This document shows, one piece after another, positions 61,414 to 64,000 of a stretch of 64,000 nt of DNA. Position 1 is the first letter of the stretch. Every line of letters begins with the position of its first letter. The DNA lies in the NCBI RefSeq assembly GCF_002355275.1, contig NZ_CP023449.1:4442001-4506000 (forward strand). The letters are read 5' to 3'. Source of the DNA: Rhizorhabdus dicambivorans. Its GTDB lineage: Bacteria; Pseudomonadota; Alphaproteobacteria; Sphingomonadales; Sphingomonadaceae. A program made the position numbers and the translations under genes. Below the pieces are notes generated by a model. That model saw only the letters and a program-made list of their open reading frames with translations. It searched no databases and was not told the origin of the DNA.

Positions 61414-63170
61414 ACGCGCCCGCCACGGGGCTCGCCCCGTCGCGCGAGCGCGCCATCGCCAGGATCAATGAGGGCGTCGGCATCGCCCATTACCGGCTGA
61501 TGGTGCTGATGCTGCTGTTCGGGCTGATGGTCGGCGTGATCGGCATCCGCCTGCTCTACCTGGCCCTGTTCAACGCCCCCGACCGCACCCCGCAGGTCTC
61601 CCTGACCGTGCCGCGCGCCGACATCACCGATCGCAACGGCATCGTCCTTGCCGGCAACATCAAGGGGATCAGCTTGGCCGTGCGCCCGCCGCGCGTGATC
61701 GGCGACAAGGAGCGGCTGGCCGTCGAGCTGGCGCGGCTCTTCCCGACCCGCCCGGTCGACTATTATCGCGCCGTGCTGAACGGCAAGCGCAAGTTCGTCT
61801 ATCTCGAGCGCGGCGCCACCCCCGCCAAGATCCACGCCGTCCGCCTGCTGGGCGAACCGGCGATCGAGGAGGTGCCCGAACCCAAGCGCTTCTATCCGCA
61901 GGGCACGATGGCCAGCCAGGCGATCGGCTATATGGATATCGGCGGCGTGCCGGTGAGCGGCATGGAGGCCTATCTCGACAAGCGGCTGACCAGCGCAGCC
62001 AATGGCGGAAAGCCTGTCGCGATGTCGATCGACGTGCGCGTCCAGGCGGCGGTGGAGAGCGCGCTCGCCGCGCAGGTGATCAAGCATAGCGCGGTCGGCG
62101 GCGCGGGCGTGGTGCTGGATGTCCACACCGGCGAGATACTCGCGATGGCGTCGCTGCCGGTGTTCAACTCCAACGCGCCCGGCCTCGTGCCGGTCGGCAC
62201 CGATCCGCTGCGCCCCGACGCACGCTATAATCGCGCGATCAGCTCGGTCTATGAGCTGGGCTCGACCTTCAAGATGATCACCTTCGCCAATGCGATCGAA
62301 AACGGCGTCATCACCGATTTCGGCAAGCGCTACGACGCGACCGCTCCGCTGCAGGTCGGCCGCTTCAAGATCAAGGACGATCACCCCGAGAATCGCTGGA
62401 TGTCGATCCCCGACATCATGATCCACTCGTCGAACATCGGCACCGCGCGGATCGCCGACGAACTGGGCGAGGCCCGCACCGCCGCCTTCTTCCGCAAACT
62501 GGGTTTCGACCGGCCGGTCGATCTGGAGCTGGGCGCGCGCGGCAAGCCGCTGTGGCCGGGCTTCTGGGCGCGGACAACGACGATGACCGCGGCCTATGGC
62601 CATGGCATCGCGGTGAGCCAGCTCCACCTCGCCAATGCCTATGCGGCGCTGGTCAACGGCGGCATCATGCGGCCCGCGACGATGCTGAAGCGCTCGCCGG
62701 GCGCGGTTCCCGCCGGCCAGCGAGTCATCTCCGAGGCGACCAGCCACCGCATCCGCCAGTTGATGCGGCTGGTGGTGACGCACGGCACCGGCAAGACCGG
62801 CAACGTCCCCGGACTGCGCATCGGCGGCAAGACCGGCACCGCCGAGAAGAACCTGAACGGCCGCTATATCCACAACAGCCTGGTCACCACCTTCGCCGGC
62901 GCCTTCCCGATGGATGCGCCCCGCTATGTGGTGGTGGTGACGATGGACGAGCCGCAGGGGATCAAGGAAACCTACGGCTTCCGCACCGCCGCCTGGACCG
63001 CGCTGCCCGCGGTCAAGAACATCATCGCGCGGATCGGGCCGATGCTGGGCGTCATCCCCGACACCAGCAAGGACATCGATATCTCCGACCTCAGGCCCTA
63101 TATCTACGAAGAGCAGCTGGCCGCGAAGGACAGGGAGAAGAAGGAAAGCGCAATCCATGCGATTGACTGA
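61410..63170 (+). CDS. ftsI: Peptidoglycan transpeptidase FtsI (PBP3)
   Basis: A 586-residue class B penicillin-binding protein. One membrane anchor (about 27-50, YRLMVLMLLFGLMVGVIG) is followed by the pedestal domain (LTVPRADITDRNGIVLAGNI, ASQAIGYMDIGGVPVSGMEA) and the transpeptidase. Its serine is in ELGSTFKMITF (SxxK), MIHSSNIGTARIA holds SxN, and LRIGGKTGTAEKNLNG holds KTGT. It crosslinks septal peptidoglycan. It overlaps ftsL by 4 nt, and murE starts inside its last codons. Confidence 0.96.
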   Translation: MNAPATGLAPSRERAIARINEGVGIAHYRLMVLMLLFGLMVGVIGIRLLYLALFNAPDRTPQVSLTVPRADITDRNGIVLAGNIKGISLAVRPPRVIGDKERLAVELARLFPTRPVDYYRAVLNGKRKFVYLERGATPAKIHAVRLLGEPAIEEVPEPKRFYPQGTMASQAIGYMDIGGVPVSGMEAYLDKRLTSAANGGKPVAMSIDVRVQAAVESALAAQVIKHSAVGGAGVVLDVHTGEILAMASLPVFNSNAPGLVPVGTDPLRPDARYNRAISSVYELGSTFKMITFANAIENGVITDFGKRYDATAPLQVGRFKIKDDHPENRWMSIPDIMIHSSNIGTARIADELGEARTAAFFRKLGFDRPVDLELGARGKPLWPGFWARTTTMTAAYGHGIAVSQLHLANAYAALVNGGIMRPATMLKRSPGAVPAGQRVISEATSHRIRQLMRLVVTHGTGKTGNVPGLRIGGKTGTAEKNLNGRYIHNSLVTTFAGAFPMDAPRYVVVVTMDEPQGIKETYGFRTAAWTALPAVKNIIARIGPMLGVIPDTSKDIDISDLRPYIYEEQLAAKDREKKESAIHAID

Positions 63171-64000
63171 CCTCCTGCCCGACCTCGCTTCCGCAGCCGG
63201 TGATGCCCGCATCACCGGCTTCGCCATTGACCACCGCAAGGTGGCGCCGGGCACGGTGTTCGGCGCGTTCAAAGGCGCGCGTTTCAACGGAGAGGATTTC
63301 ATCGCCCAGGCGGTGGCCGACGGCGCGATCGCGGTGGTCTCCGCGCCCGGCGTGTCGGTGGAGGGCGCGGCCCATGTCGCCGATGCCGAGCCGCGCCGCC
63401 TCTTCGCCCGGCTGGCGGCGCGCTATTTCGCGCCCTTCCCCGAGACGACCGTCGCCGTCACCGGCACCAACGGCAAGACCTCAACCGTCGAGCTGACCCG
63501 CCAGCTGTGGCGGATGGCGGGGTTCCACGCCGCCTCGATCGGCACGCTGGGCGTCACCACCGCCGACGAGCAGGTCTCGACCGGGCTGACCACGCCCGAC
63601 ATCGTCACCTTCCTGTCGAACATGGCGGGCCTGCGGAAGGAAGGCGTAAGCCATGCCGCCTTCGAGGCATCGAGCCACGGCCTGTCGCAATATCGTACCG
63701 AGGGCCTGCCGGTGCGCGCGGCGGCCTTCACCAATCTCAGCCGCGACCATCTCGACTATCACGGCACGATGGACGCCTATTTCGCGGCCAAGCTGCGCCT
63801 GTTCACGGAGGTGGTGGACCAGGACGGCGCCGCCGTCATCTGGGCGGACGATCCCCGGTCGGAGGAGGTGATCGCCGCCGTGCGGGCCCGTGGCGTCGGG
63901 TTGCTCAGCGTCGGCACCAAGGGCGAGACGATCAGGCTGGTCGAACGGACCCCCACCGCGCTCGGCCAGACCCTGAAGCTGGAGGTGGACGGCAAGACCC
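63157..64000 (+). CDS. murE: UDP-MurNAc-tripeptide ligase MurE (partial, 3' end cut by window)
   Basis: About 281 codons are visible before the right edge. MRLTDLLPDLASAAGDARIT starts the UDP-binding domain, then FAIDHRKVAPGTVFGAFKGAR, then the ATP-binding P-loop in TVAVTGTNGKTSTVELTRQL and GLTTPDIVTFLSNM, with FEASSHGLSQYR and FTNLSRDHLDYHGTMDAYFAAK, both signature blocks of MurE. It adds meso-diaminopimelate to UDP-MurNAc-L-Ala-D-Glu in the cytosol. ATG at 63157 overlaps the ftsI end by 14 nt. The C-terminal domain is outside the window. Confidence 0.95.
   Translation, partial: MRLTDLLPDLASAAGDARITGFAIDHRKVAPGTVFGAFKGARFNGEDFIAQAVADGAIAVVSAPGVSVEGAAHVADAEPRRLFARLAARYFAPFPETTVAVTGTNGKTSTVELTRQLWRMAGFHAASIGTLGVTTADEQVSTGLTTPDIVTFLSNMAGLRKEGVSHAAFEASSHGLSQYRTEGLPVRAAAFTNLSRDHLDYHGTMDAYFAAKLRLFTEVVDQDGAAVIWADDPRSEEVIAAVRARGVGLLSVGTKGETIRLVERTPTALGQTLKLEVDGKT

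Noticed and set aside
61389-63302. A 637-codon minus-strand open frame
   Set aside because: Antisense to ftsI and murE, with the same biased composition and no motif.

Overview
The window is high-GC DNA (roughly two-thirds G+C by eye) from a Sphingomonadales alphaproteobacterium, most likely a Sphingomonas or Rhizorhabdus relative. The grounds are the protein sequences, a TonB-dependent receptor with a catabolic cluster, several EcfG-type promoters (GGAAC-N17-GTT), an alphaproteobacterial dcw cluster order, and dispersed palindromic repeats. No rRNA, CRISPR array or complete insertion sequence was found. Two tRNA genes are present.

Positions 1-9.5 kb look accessory. They hold a cut-off amidohydrolase, an aminotransferase coupled to an RraA/HMG-aldolase-like protein, an enoyl-CoA hydratase remnant, an orphan APH-fold protein, a large TonB-dependent receptor, and a coupled NTF2-like/FAD-monooxygenase pair. 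The region ends exactly at the 3' end of an elongator tRNA-Met gene, a classic island attachment site. Two 22-bp inverted repeats with the same TAAGATGC half-site lie before the aminotransferase and the monooxygenase units and may tie them into one regulon.

Positions 9.7-34 kb are mostly housekeeping. In order they hold a ferredoxin reductase, a DUF3775 stress gene, an RNA 2',3'-cyclic phosphodiesterase, the Kup potassium transporter, a divergent Lrp/alanine dehydrogenase pair, a cytochrome c maturation operon (ccmCDEFGHI, no ccmAB here), a DMT permease, a leucine dehydrogenase, tRNA-His, an Rrf2 regulator, a small lipoprotein, the NHEJ pair LigD/Ku, a Tat-exported PLP enzyme, and a DNA ligase/exonuclease pair.

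Positions 33.7-48 kb hold a periplasmic molybdenum hydroxylase (IorA/IorB plus dihaem cytochrome c), an ECF sigma/anti-sigma/2OG-oxygenase operon, small stress proteins, CinA, PurL, a repeat-flanked DUF559 nuclease, a GGDEF-EAL-PilZ protein and a metallophosphoesterase.

Positions 48.3-54.1 kb form a distinctive unit. KpsF (arabinose-5-phosphate isomerase), a KdsB-like CMP-sugar synthetase and a PhyH-type dioxygenase are bracketed by two paralogous two-domain proteins, one with an intact and one with a degraded methyltransferase motif. This suggests synthesis and modification of a Kdo-like sugar. It is the best candidate here for an undescribed system.

Positions 54.2-64 kb hold an SLC13-type permease, a YbaK deacylase, an MliC-like lipoprotein, a uracil-DNA glycosylase-family protein, CysK and the start of the dcw cluster (mraZ, rsmH, ftsL, ftsI, murE, the last cut by the window edge). 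At least three families of palindromic repeats are scattered through the window. One lies inside the ligD coding sequence, one has extended or interrupted the 5' end of ccmH, and one brackets the DUF559 gene.
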